Source: Nonomuraea harbinensis
GTDB lineage: Bacteria > Actinomycetota > Actinomycetes > Streptosporangiales > Streptosporangiaceae
Direction: 5' to 3'
Length of the DNA stretch: 64,000 nucleotides
NCBI RefSeq assembly: GCF_019396385.1
Contig: NZ_JAHKRN010000025.1
Location: forward strand, 1 to 64,000
The translations under genes were made by a program, and so were the position numbers. Under the pieces are notes generated by a model. That model did no database searches, was not told where the DNA came from, and worked only from the letters and a program-made list of their open reading frames with translations. Positions 51,199-60,131 of the stretch are shown in pieces; position 1 is the stretch's first letter; every line of letters begins with the position of its first letter.

Positions 51199-52575
51199 TC
51201 AGCGCTGGTTGACCGAGGCGTTGCTGGGGAGCGGGATGTACGGGAACGTGCCGCCGAACGGCTTGTCGTTCGTGTCCACCTTGTCGGTCAGGGCGGGGAT
51301 GAGCTTGCCGGACTGCGCGGCGCCCGCGACGGCCTGCAGTTCGATGTCCACCACGTCGTCGGCGAGCCGGCGGCCGTTGGGGAAGCCCTGCAGGTCACCG
51401 CCGAGCACGCCCAGCCTGTTCGGGTCCTTGCTGGGCGGGATCGACATGTTGAGCCTGAGCATCTCGGCCGGGCGCGGCTTGCCCGCGTCCTTGTTCAGCG
51501 ACTGCGCGTTCAGGTCGGCCGCGATCGGCCCGTTGCCCTTGGCGATCCCGGTCAGGAAGATCTGGACGAGATCCTTGCGCGGGGTGGCGGGCGCCTTGAT
51601 GCCGTAGATGGACGCGAGCAGCCTGGCCACCTCGGGGTCGGTGACCCGCTTGACCAGGGCCGCCACGTCGGCGTCCTTGGCGGGCGGCAGCGCGTTGAAG
51701 GCGTCCTTCAGCCCGGCGGGGGACACCACCTCGTTGACCAGCGGGTTGCCCAGGCGGGAGACCTGGACGAACTTGCCGCCGTTGTGCTTGTCGGTGGTGG
51801 ACCAGACGCCGACGACCGGGTTGCGCTTCGGGTCGCCCTTGAGCGCGAGGTCCTCCTTCGGCACCTGCAGGCCGAGCGTGTTGACGTTGTAGCCCTTGAG
51901 CGTGTCCCGGCCCACCTCGGACAGGTCGCCCCCGTACAGCAGGTCGAAGACGCGCAGGTCGAGGAAGAACGCCTCGTCCGACTGGCCGGCGAGGGTCTTG
52001 CCGCCGCCCTTCAGGCTGGTGATCGCCTGGGAGCGCAGGGTGCCGTAGTTCGGCATGGACGCGGGGCCGACGTTGCTCGGCGCGACGATGCCGTTGGAGA
52101 CGAGCGTGCTGCTGCCGTTCTCGGTGATGCGCCTGAGCGTGTAGCGCTGGCGGAAGAGCAGGTTCCGGTCGTCGAGCGAGGTGACCGGTCCGTTGTTGTA
52201 GAGGAAGGTGGCGTTGCCGCGCCGGTCCTCGTTGCGGAAGGTCCACTGGTAGGTGATGTCGGGCTTGGCGTCGCCGTCGTTGTCGATCTTGATGTTGTAG
52301 CGCGACCTGGTGTCGAACGGGTAGAAGTTCGGCCCGCCCTGCGGCTCCTGGAACGGGATCCAGTTCGACAGCAGGGTCACGGTGTCGGGCTTGTCCGGGC
52401 TGACGAACGCGTACACGTCGGTGTTGTCGTTGAGCGGGTCGCCGATGACGGCGGGCGCCTCGCGGTGCGAGGAGGCCGTGCCGGAGTCCGTACGGAACAT
52501 CGCGAGCGAGGAGGCCGTCAGGGCCACCGCGACGCCGAGTCCGATGAGGGCGCGCCGGTCGATCCGGTGCTCCAT
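51199..52575 (-). CDS. Exported DUF4331 protein
   Basis: 458 aa. Twin-Arg-like signal (DRRALIGLGVAVALTASSLAM), then the DUF4331 start SSHREAPAVIGDPLNDNTDVYAFVSPDKP and repeated FQEPQGGPNFYPFD. The family has no known reaction; its His and Asp residues at the start may bind metal. It heads the DUF4331-TPR-NicO group, 114 bp before the TPR gene. Confidence 0.85.
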   Translation of the reverse strand: MEHRIDRRALIGLGVAVALTASSLAMFRTDSGTASSHREAPAVIGDPLNDNTDVYAFVSPDKPDTVTLLSNWIPFQEPQGGPNFYPFDTRSRYNIKIDNDGDAKPDITYQWTFRNEDRRGNATFLYNNGPVTSLDDRNLLFRQRYTLRRITENGSSTLVSNGIVAPSNVGPASMPNYGTLRSQAITSLKGGGKTLAGQSDEAFFLDLRVFDLLYGGDLSEVGRDTLKGYNVNTLGLQVPKEDLALKGDPKRNPVVGVWSTTDKHNGGKFVQVSRLGNPLVNEVVSPAGLKDAFNALPPAKDADVAALVKRVTDPEVARLLASIYGIKAPATPRKDLVQIFLTGIAKGNGPIAADLNAQSLNKDAGKPRPAEMLRLNMSIPPSKDPNRLGVLGGDLQGFPNGRRLADDVVDIELQAVAGAAQSGKLIPALTDKVDTNDKPFGGTFPYIPLPSNASVNQR

Positions 52576-52688
52576 GGTCGGTCCTTTCGGAAAGGTGCTG
52601 ATCGATGACGAGGTTCCGGCCGGGTTCCTCGCGCCCTATTCGCGTGACGGGGGCGGGCGGATGTCGCTCTCATCCTCAAGGAGGAGTC

Positions 52689-52704
52689 GTCAACCGAAGT
52701 TGAC
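52689..52704. promoter_or_regulatory. Operator GTCAAC-N4-GTTGAC over the exporter -35
   Basis: Perfect 16-bp dyad (GTCAAC, CGAA, GTTGAC) overlapping the -35 TTGACA at 52700-52705. A dimeric repressor binding here would block RNA polymerase. Confidence 0.7.
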
Positions 52705-52728
52705 ATACCAAAGGAGTCAATTTAGGTT
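52700..52728 (+). promoter_or_regulatory. Near-consensus promoter of the ABC exporter
   Basis: TTGACA (52700-52705), 17-bp spacer, TAGGTT (52723-52728); transcription start about 52735, 56 nt before the GTG. One of the strongest sigma-A-type promoters visible in this window. Confidence 0.8.
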
Positions 52729-52731
52729 GAC
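52716..52731. promoter_or_regulatory. Second operator over the exporter -10
   Basis: GTCAAT-TTAG-GTTGAC, same pattern as 52689-52704 with one arm change, centred 27 bp further on and overlapping the -10 box. Confidence 0.65.
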
Positions 52732-52790
52732 GGGTGCGGAACGCGCGCGCCGTTCGTTGAGAGGTCGAACGGCCCCTGGAAGGAGATTTG

Positions 52791-54497
52791 GTGATCAAGG
52801 ACTTACTGGCCTACTTGCGCCCGCACCGGTGGATCCTGGTGGCGGGCGGGGTGCTGGGCCTGATCGGCTCGGCGGCGGGCCTCGCCATGCCGCTGCTCGC
52901 CAAGTACGTGGTGGACGCGTTCGGCGAGAACGGGTCGATGGCCGGGCCGCTCATCGGCCTCACCGTCGCCGTCCTGGTCGGCGCCGTGGTGTCGGCCGCC
53001 GGCTCCTACCTGATGGAGCGCACCGGCGAGAGCGTCGTGCTGGGCGCCCGCCGCCGCCTGGTCGACCGCATCCTGCGGCTGCGGGTGGCCGACGTCGACC
53101 GGCTCAAGCCCGGCGACCTGCTCTCCCGCGTCACCGGCGACACGACGCTGCTGCGCGCGGTGCTCACCAACGGCGTCGTCGACTCCGTCAGCGCCGTGTT
53201 CATGCTGGTCGGCGCCATCGTCCTGATGGCCGCCATGGACGGCACGCTGCTGCTGGTCACGCTGCTCGTGGTGGTGGTGATCGGCGGGCTGACCGGCCTG
53301 GTGATGCCGCGCATCATGCGGGCGCAGAAGGACGCCCAGGAAGCCGTGGGCGAGATGGGCGCGGTGCTCGACCGGGCGCTGCAGGCCTACCGCACGGTCA
53401 AGGCCAGCGGCGCCGAGGAACGCGAGATCGCCGTCGTGGGCGGCGCCGCGGAGCGGGCCCGCGACCGGGGCCTCCAGGTGGCCGGGTGGACCTCGCTGGC
53501 CGGGGTGTCGACCTGGATGGCCGTGCAGATCGCCTTCCTCGGCGTGCTCGGCGTCGGCGGGGCCAGGGTCGCCTCCGGCGCGCTGGAGGTCTCCTCGCTG
53601 ATCGCCTTCCTGCTCTACCTGTTCTACCTGGTGGCGCCGATCGGCCAGCTCGTCGAGGGCGCGGTCCAGCTCCAGCAGGGCCTGGCCGCGATGAAGCGCA
53701 TCAAGGAGGTCGAGGACCTGCCCGGCGAGCCCGTCGGCGTGCCGGCCGGCACCGGCGACCGCCCGCTCGGCGTGCGCTTCGACGACGTGGTCTTCCGGTA
53801 CGGCGACGACCGGCCGATCGTGCACGACGGGGTCAGCTTCGAGGTGCCGCCCGGCGGCCTCACCGCGCTCGTCGGCCCGTCGGGCGCGGGCAAGTCCACC
53901 GTCTTCGCCCTGCTCGAACGCTTCTACGAGCACCAGGGCGGGGTCATCTCGCTGGACGGCAGGGACATCCGCGACTGGTCGCTCGGCGAGCTGCGGGCCG
54001 CGCTCGGCTACGTCGAGCAGGACGCGCCCGTGCTGGCCGGCACGCTCAAGGAGAACCTGCTGTTCGCCGCCCCTGACGCCACCGAGGACGAGCTGCGCCG
54101 CGCGATCGTCCGCACCCGCCTGGACGACCTGGTGGCCAGGCTGCCCGACGGCCTCGACACCGCGGTCGGGCACCGGGGCGTGCTGCTGTCGGGCGGCGAG
54201 CGGCAACGCGTCGCCATCGCCAGGGCGCTGCTGCGCAAGCCCAGGCTGCTGCTGCTCGACGAGGCCACCTCGCAGCTCGACGCGGTCAACGAGCTGCGGC
54301 TGCGCGAGGTCATCGCCGAGGTCGCCGCCGAGACGACCGTGCTGGTCATCGCCCACCGGCTGTCGACGGTGACCAACGCCGGCCGGATCGTCCTCATGGA
54401 GAGCGGCGGCGTGCGGGCCATCGGCACCCACGACGAGCTGGTGGGGGCCGACGAGCTCTACCGCGAGCTGGCGGCCACCCAGTTCCTCGTGAGCTAG
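52791..54497 (+). CDS. ABC exporter, fused membrane and ATPase domains
   Basis: 568 aa half-transporter of the BmrA/MsbA type. Six helices from VIKDLLAYLRPHRWILVAGGV; Walker A VGPSGAGKSTVFALLERF, signature LLSGGERQRVAIARALL, Walker B LLLLDEATSQLDA, switch His in IAHRLSTV. GTG 52791 has AGGAG 5-6 nt upstream. Probably exports lipids or drugs as a homodimer. The strong promoter with two operators means it is induced by some signal; no regulator is next to it. Confidence 0.92.
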   Translation: MIKDLLAYLRPHRWILVAGGVLGLIGSAAGLAMPLLAKYVVDAFGENGSMAGPLIGLTVAVLVGAVVSAAGSYLMERTGESVVLGARRRLVDRILRLRVADVDRLKPGDLLSRVTGDTTLLRAVLTNGVVDSVSAVFMLVGAIVLMAAMDGTLLLVTLLVVVVIGGLTGLVMPRIMRAQKDAQEAVGEMGAVLDRALQAYRTVKASGAEEREIAVVGGAAERARDRGLQVAGWTSLAGVSTWMAVQIAFLGVLGVGGARVASGALEVSSLIAFLLYLFYLVAPIGQLVEGAVQLQQGLAAMKRIKEVEDLPGEPVGVPAGTGDRPLGVRFDDVVFRYGDDRPIVHDGVSFEVPPGGLTALVGPSGAGKSTVFALLERFYEHQGGVISLDGRDIRDWSLGELRAALGYVEQDAPVLAGTLKENLLFAAPDATEDELRRAIVRTRLDDLVARLPDGLDTAVGHRGVLLSGGERQRVAIARALLRKPRLLLLDEATSQLDAVNELRLREVIAEVAAETTVLVIAHRLSTVTNAGRIVLMESGGVRAIGTHDELVGADELYRELAATQFLVS

Positions 54498-54524
54498 CGC
54501 GTTGTACTCTTCGGGTGACGTTGA

Positions 54525-54540
54525 TGAATGTGTTCATTCA
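54525..54540. promoter_or_regulatory. hut operator TGAATG-N4-CATTCA at hutU
   Basis: Perfect 16-bp dyad TGAATG-TGTT-CATTCA just downstream of a TACTCT -10 box (54505-54510) and ten bases before the hutU start. It recurs at 60132-60147. Confidence 0.75.
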
Positions 54541-54550
54541 GGAGGTCGCC

Positions 54551-56200
54551 ATGAGCCGCACCGTGCGCGCGCCGCGAGGCACCACGCTCACCGCCAAGGG
54601 GTGGCCGCAGGAGGCCGCGCTCCGCATGCTCCGCAACAACCTGGACCCGGAGGTGGCCGAGCATCCCGAGCAGCTCGTCGTCTACGGCGGCTCGGGCCGC
54701 GCGGCCCGTGACTGGGCCTCCTACGACGCGCTGGTCAGGACGCTCACCACGCTGGAGGGCGACGAGACGCTGCTGGTGCAGTCGGGGCGGCCCGTCGGCG
54801 TCTTCCGCACCCACGAGTGGGCGCCCAGGGTGCTGATCGCGAACTCCAACCTGGTGCCCGGCTGGGCCACCTGGGAGGAGTTCCGGCGGCTCGAAGCTGC
54901 CGGGCTCACCATGTACGGGCAGATGACCGCGGGTTCCTGGATCTACATCGGCACCCAGGGCATCCTGCAGGGCACGTACGAGACGTTCGCGGCGGTGGCG
55001 GCCAAGCGGTTCGGCGGGTCGCTGGCCGGCACCGTCACGCTCACCGCCGGGCTCGGCGGCATGGGCGGCGCGCAGCCGCTCGCCGTCACCATGAACGGCG
55101 GCGTGGCCATCTGCCTCGACTGCGACCCCCGCTCCGTCACCCGCCGCATCGAGCACCGCTACCTCGACGTGCGGGCGGAGTCGCTGGACGAGGCGCTGCG
55201 GCTGGCGTACGAGGCGCGCGACGCGCGGCGGCCGCTGTCGATCGGCGTGGTGGCCAACGCCGCCGAGGCCGTGCCCGCGCTGCTCGCCCGCGGCGCCGAG
55301 ATCGACATCGTCACCGACCAGACCTCCGCCCACGACCCGCTCATGTACCTGCCGCTGGGCGTCGCCTTCGACGACATGGCCGCCGAACGCGACAAGGACC
55401 CGGCGGGCTTCACCGAGCGCGCCCGCCAGTCCATGGCCGCGCACGTCGAGGCCATGGTCGGCTTCCAGGACGCGGGGGCCGAGGTGTTCGACTACGGCAA
55501 CTCCATCAGGGGCGAGGCGCAGCTGGCCGGATACGCGCGGGCCTTCGACTTCCCCGGGTTCGTGCCCGCGTACATCAGGCCGTTGTTCTGCGAGGGCAAG
55601 GGGCCGTTCCGGTGGGCGGCGCTCAGCGGCGACCCCGCCGACATCGCCGCCACCGACCAGGCGATCCTGGAGCTGTTCCCCGACAACGAGCCGCTCGCCC
55701 GCTGGATCCGCCAGGCCGGCGAGAAGGTCCACTTCCAGGGCCTGCCCGCGCGGATCTGCTGGCTGGGCTACGGCGAGCGCAACGTGGCGGGGGAGCGGTT
55801 CAACGACATGGTCGCCTCCGGAGAGCTGCGGGCACCCGTCGTGATCGGCCGCGACCACCTCGACAGCGGCTCCGTCGCCTCCCCCTACCGCGAGACCGAG
55901 GCGATGGCCGACGGCTCCGACGCGATCGCCGACTGGCCGCTGCTCAACGCCATGCTCAACACGGCCTCGGGGGCGGCTTGGGTGTCCATCCACCACGGCG
56001 GCGGCGTCGGCATCGGCCGCTCCATCCACGCCGGCCAGGTGACGGTCGCCGACGGCACCGCGCTGGCCGGGGAGAAGCTCGACCGGGTGCTCACCAACGA
56101 CCCGGGCACCGGCGTCATGCGCCACGTCGACGCGGGGTACGAGGAGGCGGCCGCGGTGGCGGCCGCGCGCGGGGTCCGCGTCCCGATGCGTGAGTCCTGA
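54551..56200 (+). CDS. hutU: Urocanate hydratase
   Basis: 549 aa. Converts urocanate to imidazolonepropionate, the second step of histidine breakdown. Signature: YGGSGRAARDWASYDALVRTL, MTAGSWIYIGTQGILQGTYETFAAVA, DQTSAHDPLMYLPLG, and NLVPGWATWEEF. ATG 54551 follows AGGAGG by 5-6 nt. Right behind the operator at 54525. hutH is not in this window. Confidence 0.95.
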   Translation: MSRTVRAPRGTTLTAKGWPQEAALRMLRNNLDPEVAEHPEQLVVYGGSGRAARDWASYDALVRTLTTLEGDETLLVQSGRPVGVFRTHEWAPRVLIANSNLVPGWATWEEFRRLEAAGLTMYGQMTAGSWIYIGTQGILQGTYETFAAVAAKRFGGSLAGTVTLTAGLGGMGGAQPLAVTMNGGVAICLDCDPRSVTRRIEHRYLDVRAESLDEALRLAYEARDARRPLSIGVVANAAEAVPALLARGAEIDIVTDQTSAHDPLMYLPLGVAFDDMAAERDKDPAGFTERARQSMAAHVEAMVGFQDAGAEVFDYGNSIRGEAQLAGYARAFDFPGFVPAYIRPLFCEGKGPFRWAALSGDPADIAATDQAILELFPDNEPLARWIRQAGEKVHFQGLPARICWLGYGERNVAGERFNDMVASGELRAPVVIGRDHLDSGSVASPYRETEAMADGSDAIADWPLLNAMLNTASGAAWVSIHHGGGVGIGRSIHAGQVTVADGTALAGEKLDRVLTNDPGTGVMRHVDAGYEEAAAVAAARGVRVPMRES

Positions 56201-56248
56201 GTGATCCATGTGGGATGAGAATGCCGTGCGCACGGTGTTGCAGCAGGA

Positions 56249-57079
56249 GTGACTGGCGCATATCACGGCGGGCTGGACCGGCTTCTCGACGGCCACAGGC
56301 TCTCGCCGGTGCAGAGGAGGATCGCTCACTACCTGTCGGAGCACCTGGAGGAGGCCATCTTCCTGTCGAGCGTGGAGCTGGCCGACCGGGCGGGGGTGAG
56401 CCAGCCGTCCGTGACCAGGTTCGCCATGGTGCTCGGCTTCGCCGGATACCCGGAGCTGCGGCAGGCGCTGCGCCCCCTGGTGCTGGGCGGGCCGCCGGAG
56501 GGCCAGCAGGAGAGCCTGATCAAAGGAGCCATCGACCGCGAGATCAGGAACCTGACCGCGGTCCGCGACCGGCTGCCGTCGCTGCCGCTGAAGGAGCTGG
56601 GCGCGTCCCTGGCCGCCGCCGAGCCGCTCCCGGTGCTGGGGCTGCGGGTGTCGGCCGGGCTCGCGACCACGTTCGCGTACTACACCCGCCGCATCCACCC
56701 CGACGTGCGGCTGCTCACGCACGGCGGGTCGGAGCTCATCGACGGCCTGCACTCCGCCCGCCGTGCCGGCGCGGAGTGGCTGGTCGCCGTGGTGCTTCCG
56801 CGCTATCCGGTCGAGGTGATGAACGCGCTGGAGTACGCGGGCAAGCTCGGCTACAGGGTGGCCGCGATCTGCGACCGGCCCGGCTTCCCCGCCGAGGTGG
56901 TGCTCGACGCGCCGGTGGGCGACCGGCTGGTGTTCGACTCCCACGCGGCGCCGCTGGCCCTGGCCATGGCCCTGGTGGAGGCCATGGCCGACGCGGCGCC
57001 GCTGCGCACCCAGGCGCGGCTGGAGGAGTACGAGCGGATGACGGACGAGACCGGCACGTTCCTCGGCGAACTGCCTTAG
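56249..57079 (+). CDS. MurR/RpiR-family regulator, candidate hut repressor
   Basis: 276 aa. N-terminal RpiR helix-turn-helix LSPVQRRIAHYLSEHLEEAIFLSSVELADRAGVSQPSVTRFAMVLGF, then a SIS domain (VLGLRVSAGLATTFAYYTRRIHP and VAVVLPRYPVEVMNALEYAGKLGYRVAAI). Located right behind hutU. RpiR-type proteins bind TGAA-type dyads, so it may be the protein acting at TGAATG-N4-CATTCA; this is inference. GTG start is close to GGAG. Confidence 0.85.
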   Translation: MTGAYHGGLDRLLDGHRLSPVQRRIAHYLSEHLEEAIFLSSVELADRAGVSQPSVTRFAMVLGFAGYPELRQALRPLVLGGPPEGQQESLIKGAIDREIRNLTAVRDRLPSLPLKELGASLAAAEPLPVLGLRVSAGLATTFAYYTRRIHPDVRLLTHGGSELIDGLHSARRAGAEWLVAVVLPRYPVEVMNALEYAGKLGYRVAAICDRPGFPAEVVLDAPVGDRLVFDSHAAPLALAMALVEAMADAAPLRTQARLEEYERMTDETGTFLGELP

Positions 57080-57140
57080 CGGTCGCCCGCCGTCCGGCCG
57101 CCGTCCTCCGTGGACAGCGCGGGAAGGGCCTGGAGAGGGT

Positions 57141-57827
57141 TCAGGTGACCGGGCCCGCGCTCGGCCGGATGGTCAGCTCCGTCAGGTGCGCGTCCGGCCC
57201 GGCGGTGACCGCCGCCAGCACCGCACGGGCCACGGTGTCCGCGGTGAGGTAACGGTCGGGCTGGTAGTCGCCGCCCTCCTGCTCGCGCACGCTCCGCTGC
57301 ATGTCGGTGTCGATCCGGCCCGGGTAGACCGTGGTCACCCGCAGCTCCGGCTCCTCCTGCCGGAGCGCGTCGGCGAAGGCCCGCAGCGCGAACTTGCTGG
57401 CCGCGTACGCCCCCCAGCCCGGGTTGGCCCGCTGGCCGGACCCGGAGTTGACGCACACCACGTGGCCCCCGGCCCGTCGCAGCGCGGGCAGCAGCAGCCG
57501 GGTCAGCTCGGCCACCGCGAACAGGTTGAGCTCCATGGTGTCGCGCCACGCCGCGACGGGCAGCTCGCCGACCCGGCCCAGCCGGGTGACGCCCGCGCTG
57601 TGCACGAGCACGTCGAGCCGGTCGACGTCCGCCACGTCGGCCTCGGTGATCTCGGTCAGCTCCACCGGCCACGCCCGTGCGCCGGGCAACCCGGCCGCGA
57701 CCTCGTCCAGCGCCTTGGCGTCGCGCCCGCCGAGCAGGACGTCGTGGGTCGGGGCGAGAGCGCGCGCGACGGCCGCGCCCACGCCGCGCGAAGCGCCCGT
57801 GATCAGGGCTTTGGGTCGTTCACTCAT
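57141..57827 (-). CDS. Short-chain dehydrogenase
   Basis: 228 aa. Cofactor site ITGASRGVGAAVARAL, NSGSGQ catalytic Ser area, YAASKFALRAFADALR with Tyr-x3-Lys, and YPGRIDTDMQ. Lacks the full C-terminal substrate loop of larger SDRs. It is divergent from padR; ATG 57857 is another possible start. Substrate unknown. Confidence 0.88.
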   Translation of the reverse strand: MSERPKALITGASRGVGAAVARALAPTHDVLLGGRDAKALDEVAAGLPGARAWPVELTEITEADVADVDRLDVLVHSAGVTRLGRVGELPVAAWRDTMELNLFAVAELTRLLLPALRRAGGHVVCVNSGSGQRANPGWGAYAASKFALRAFADALRQEEPELRVTTVYPGRIDTDMQRSVREQEGGDYQPDRYLTADTVARAVLAAVTAGPDAHLTELTIRPSAGPVT

Positions 57828-57858
57828 GGACAGCAGCTTTTCACGGTTGACAGTCATT

Positions 57859-57880
57859 CAAATTTGAGTGCAAACTTGAG
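57859..57880. promoter_or_regulatory. Direct repeats in the padR promoter (CAAATTTGAG-TG-CAAACTTGAG)
   Basis: Two copies of CAAA(T/C)TTGAG, 12 bp apart, downstream of TTGACA (57847-57852) and reaching to 2 nt before the padR GTG. The second copy contains a CAAACT -10-like box. Probable PadR autoregulatory site. Confidence 0.5.
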
Positions 57881-57882
57881 CT

Positions 57883-58413
57883 GTGTCTACGACTCGCATT
57901 CTGATCCTCGGCACCCTCCTAGACGGCCCGCGCAACGGCTACCAAGTCCGCCGGCACCTGGAGACCTGGGGCGCCGACAGCTGGGCCAGCGTGAAGTTCG
58001 GCTCCATCTACCACGGGCTCGGCAAGATGGCCGACGAAGGGCTGCTGGAGGTCGTCGAGTCCGGCAAGGGCGGCGCCACCGTCTACGCCATGACCGACGA
58101 CGGCCGGTTCGAGTTCCACCGCCTGCTCCTGACGGTCTGGCATGAGCTGATGCCGATCGTCGACCCGTTCCAGGTTGCGCTCACGTTCATGAACCACCTC
58201 GACAAGGAAACCCTGATGAGCGCGCTCCGTAGCCGGAGCGAGCTCCTGGAGCTGACGATCGCCGGCGCCGAGCGGTCGTACGGCACGAAACAGAGCTTCG
58301 GCGCCCCCCGCCACATCGACGAGACGCTCAGGCTCAACACGGCCGTGCTGCGGGCGCAGCTCGACTGGTGCCGGCAGGCACTGGCCAAGGTCGAGAACGA
58401 CGAGCTTCCCTAG
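57883..58413 (+). CDS. PadR-family transcriptional regulator
   Basis: 176 aa. Winged helix-turn-helix: RILILGTLLDGPRNGYQVRRHLETWGADSWASVKFGSIYHGLGKMADEGLLEVVESGKGGATVYAMTDDGR; the C-terminal half is a helical dimerisation domain. GTG 57883 is 6 nt after CAAACT, with TTGACA 18 bp before that. It sits 7 bp upstream of the ABC ATPase gene and probably represses that operon. Confidence 0.9.
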   Translation: MSTTRILILGTLLDGPRNGYQVRRHLETWGADSWASVKFGSIYHGLGKMADEGLLEVVESGKGGATVYAMTDDGRFEFHRLLLTVWHELMPIVDPFQVALTFMNHLDKETLMSALRSRSELLELTIAGAERSYGTKQSFGAPRHIDETLRLNTAVLRAQLDWCRQALAKVENDELP

Positions 58414-58420
58414 GAGAAGC

Positions 58421-59374
58421 ATGATCATTGACGCGAAAGGCTTAAAGAAGACCTTCACCTCGCGCGGCCGCAAGGGCACGCGGACCGTCGAGGCCGTACG
58501 CGGCGTCGACCTGGAGGTGAAGACCGGCCAGATCTACGGCGTGCTCGGCCCCAACGGCGCGGGCAAGACGACCACGATCCGGATGCTCGCCACCCTCATC
58601 AGGCCCGACGCGGGCACCGCCGCGATCGCCGGCCACGACCTGCTGAAGGAGCCCGCCGCGATCCGCCGCGCCCTCGGCTACGTCAGCCAGGCCGGCGGGG
58701 TGGAGGAGCAGAACTCGCCGCGCAGGCAGGTGATGTTCGCGGCCAGGCTGTACGGGGTCGCGGACGCCGCGGCGGCGACCGACCGGGTGCTGAAGAGGTT
58801 CGACCTGGCCGACATCGCCGACCGGCCGGGCCGCACCCTGTCCGGCGGGCAGAAGCGCCGGGTGTCCATCGCGCTCGGTCTGGTCCACACGCCCCCGCTG
58901 CTGTTCCTCGACGAGCCGACCACCGGTCTCGACCCGCAGAACCGCGCCAACCTGTGGGACCGCATCAGGGAGCTGCGCGAGCAGGGCACCACCGTCCTGC
59001 TCAGCACCCACTACCTGGAGGAGGCCGACGCGCTCTGCGACCGCCTGGCGATCGTCGACCACGGCGTGGTCGTCGCCGAGGGCACCCCCGCCGAGCTCAA
59101 GCGCGAGGTCTCCGGCGACGTGGTGACGCTCCGCCTCGACGAGCCGGAGCGGGCCGCCGCCGTGCTCGGCCCGCTCGCCAGGGAGGCCAGGGTGGACGAC
59201 CAGGTGCTGCGCGTCTACGTCGACGACGGCGAGCACACGCTGCCCAAGCTGCTGAGCGAGCTGCAGGAGCAGCGGCTCGCCCTCACGTCCATCTCGCTCG
59301 ACAGGGCCACGCTCGACGACGTCTTCCTGGCCAAGACGGGCCGGTCCCTTCGTGACACGGGAGCCGAAGCATGA
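58421..59374 (+). CDS. ABC transporter ATP-binding protein (DrrA type)
   Basis: 317 aa. Walker A VLGPNGAGKTTTIRML, signature TLSGGQKRRVSIALGL, Walker B LFLDEPTTGLD, H-loop STHYLEEADALCDRLAIVDHG; a ~90-residue C-terminal extension typical of daunorubicin-type exporters. GGAGAAG upstream of the ATG. Overlaps the permease by 4 nt. Confidence 0.93.
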   Translation: MIIDAKGLKKTFTSRGRKGTRTVEAVRGVDLEVKTGQIYGVLGPNGAGKTTTIRMLATLIRPDAGTAAIAGHDLLKEPAAIRRALGYVSQAGGVEEQNSPRRQVMFAARLYGVADAAAATDRVLKRFDLADIADRPGRTLSGGQKRRVSIALGLVHTPPLLFLDEPTTGLDPQNRANLWDRIRELREQGTTVLLSTHYLEEADALCDRLAIVDHGVVVAEGTPAELKREVSGDVVTLRLDEPERAAAVLGPLAREARVDDQVLRVYVDDGEHTLPKLLSELQEQRLALTSISLDRATLDDVFLAKTGRSLRDTGAEA

Positions 59375-60120
59375 TCAGGGACACCGGCCTCTTCCTGGGC
59401 CACGAACTGCGCAACACCTTCCGCAACCCGATCTGGCCGATGTTCGGCATCATGCAGCCGGTCATGTACCTGCTGCTGTTCGCGCCGCTCTTCGCCGGCA
59501 TGGCGTACGGCGGCGACCTCGGCCAGGCGCTGACCATGTTCGCGCCCGGCATGCTCGTCATCACCGCCCTGTTCGGCACCATGGGCGTCGCGTACGGGAC
59601 CATCTACGAGATGCGCAGCGGCGTGCTGGAACGCATCGCGGTCACCCCGACCTGGCGGCCCTCGATCGTGCTCGGCCGCATGCTGCGGGACGTGGCCGTG
59701 CTGGTGGTGCAGTCGTTCATGGTCATCCTCATCGCGCTGCTCATGGGGCTGCGGATCGGCCCGGCCGGGCTGGTGCTCACGCTGCTCCTGCTGGCCGTCA
59801 CGGGGCTGTTCTCCTCGGGCGTGGCGTACGGGCTGGCGCTCAGCCTCGGCGACGAGAACGCGATGGGGCAGATCATGCAGTTCTTCGCGCTGCCGCTGAT
59901 GCTGCTGTCGGGTGCGCTCCTGCCGATGGCGCTCGGGCCCGACTGGCTGGAGCGGGTCGCCTGGTTCACGCCCTTCTACCATCCGGTCGAGGCCGGGCGG
60001 GCGCTGTTCGCGGGCAACCTGACCGACGTGTCGATCCCGCTCGCGTTCGCCATCATGCTGGGCCTGGCGGCGCTGACCGTGACCTGGTCCGTGCGGTCGC
60101 TGAGGAAGATCACCGGGTAG
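59371..60120 (+). CDS. ABC-2 type transporter permease (DrrB type)
   Basis: 249 aa. Six helices; FGIMQPVMYLLLFAPLFAGM, MFAPGMLVITALFGTMGVAYGTIYEMRSGVLERIAVTPTWR and MQFFALPLMLLSGALLPM are typical of DrrB/NodJ proteins. With the preceding ATPase it probably exports a drug or lipid. The stop is 12 bp before the operator of the next gene. Confidence 0.92.
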   Translation: MIRDTGLFLGHELRNTFRNPIWPMFGIMQPVMYLLLFAPLFAGMAYGGDLGQALTMFAPGMLVITALFGTMGVAYGTIYEMRSGVLERIAVTPTWRPSIVLGRMLRDVAVLVVQSFMVILIALLMGLRIGPAGLVLTLLLLAVTGLFSSGVAYGLALSLGDENAMGQIMQFFALPLMLLSGALLPMALGPDWLERVAWFTPFYHPVEAGRALFAGNLTDVSIPLAFAIMLGLAALTVTWSVRSLRKITG

Positions 60121-60131
60121 CGTCGCGAAGC

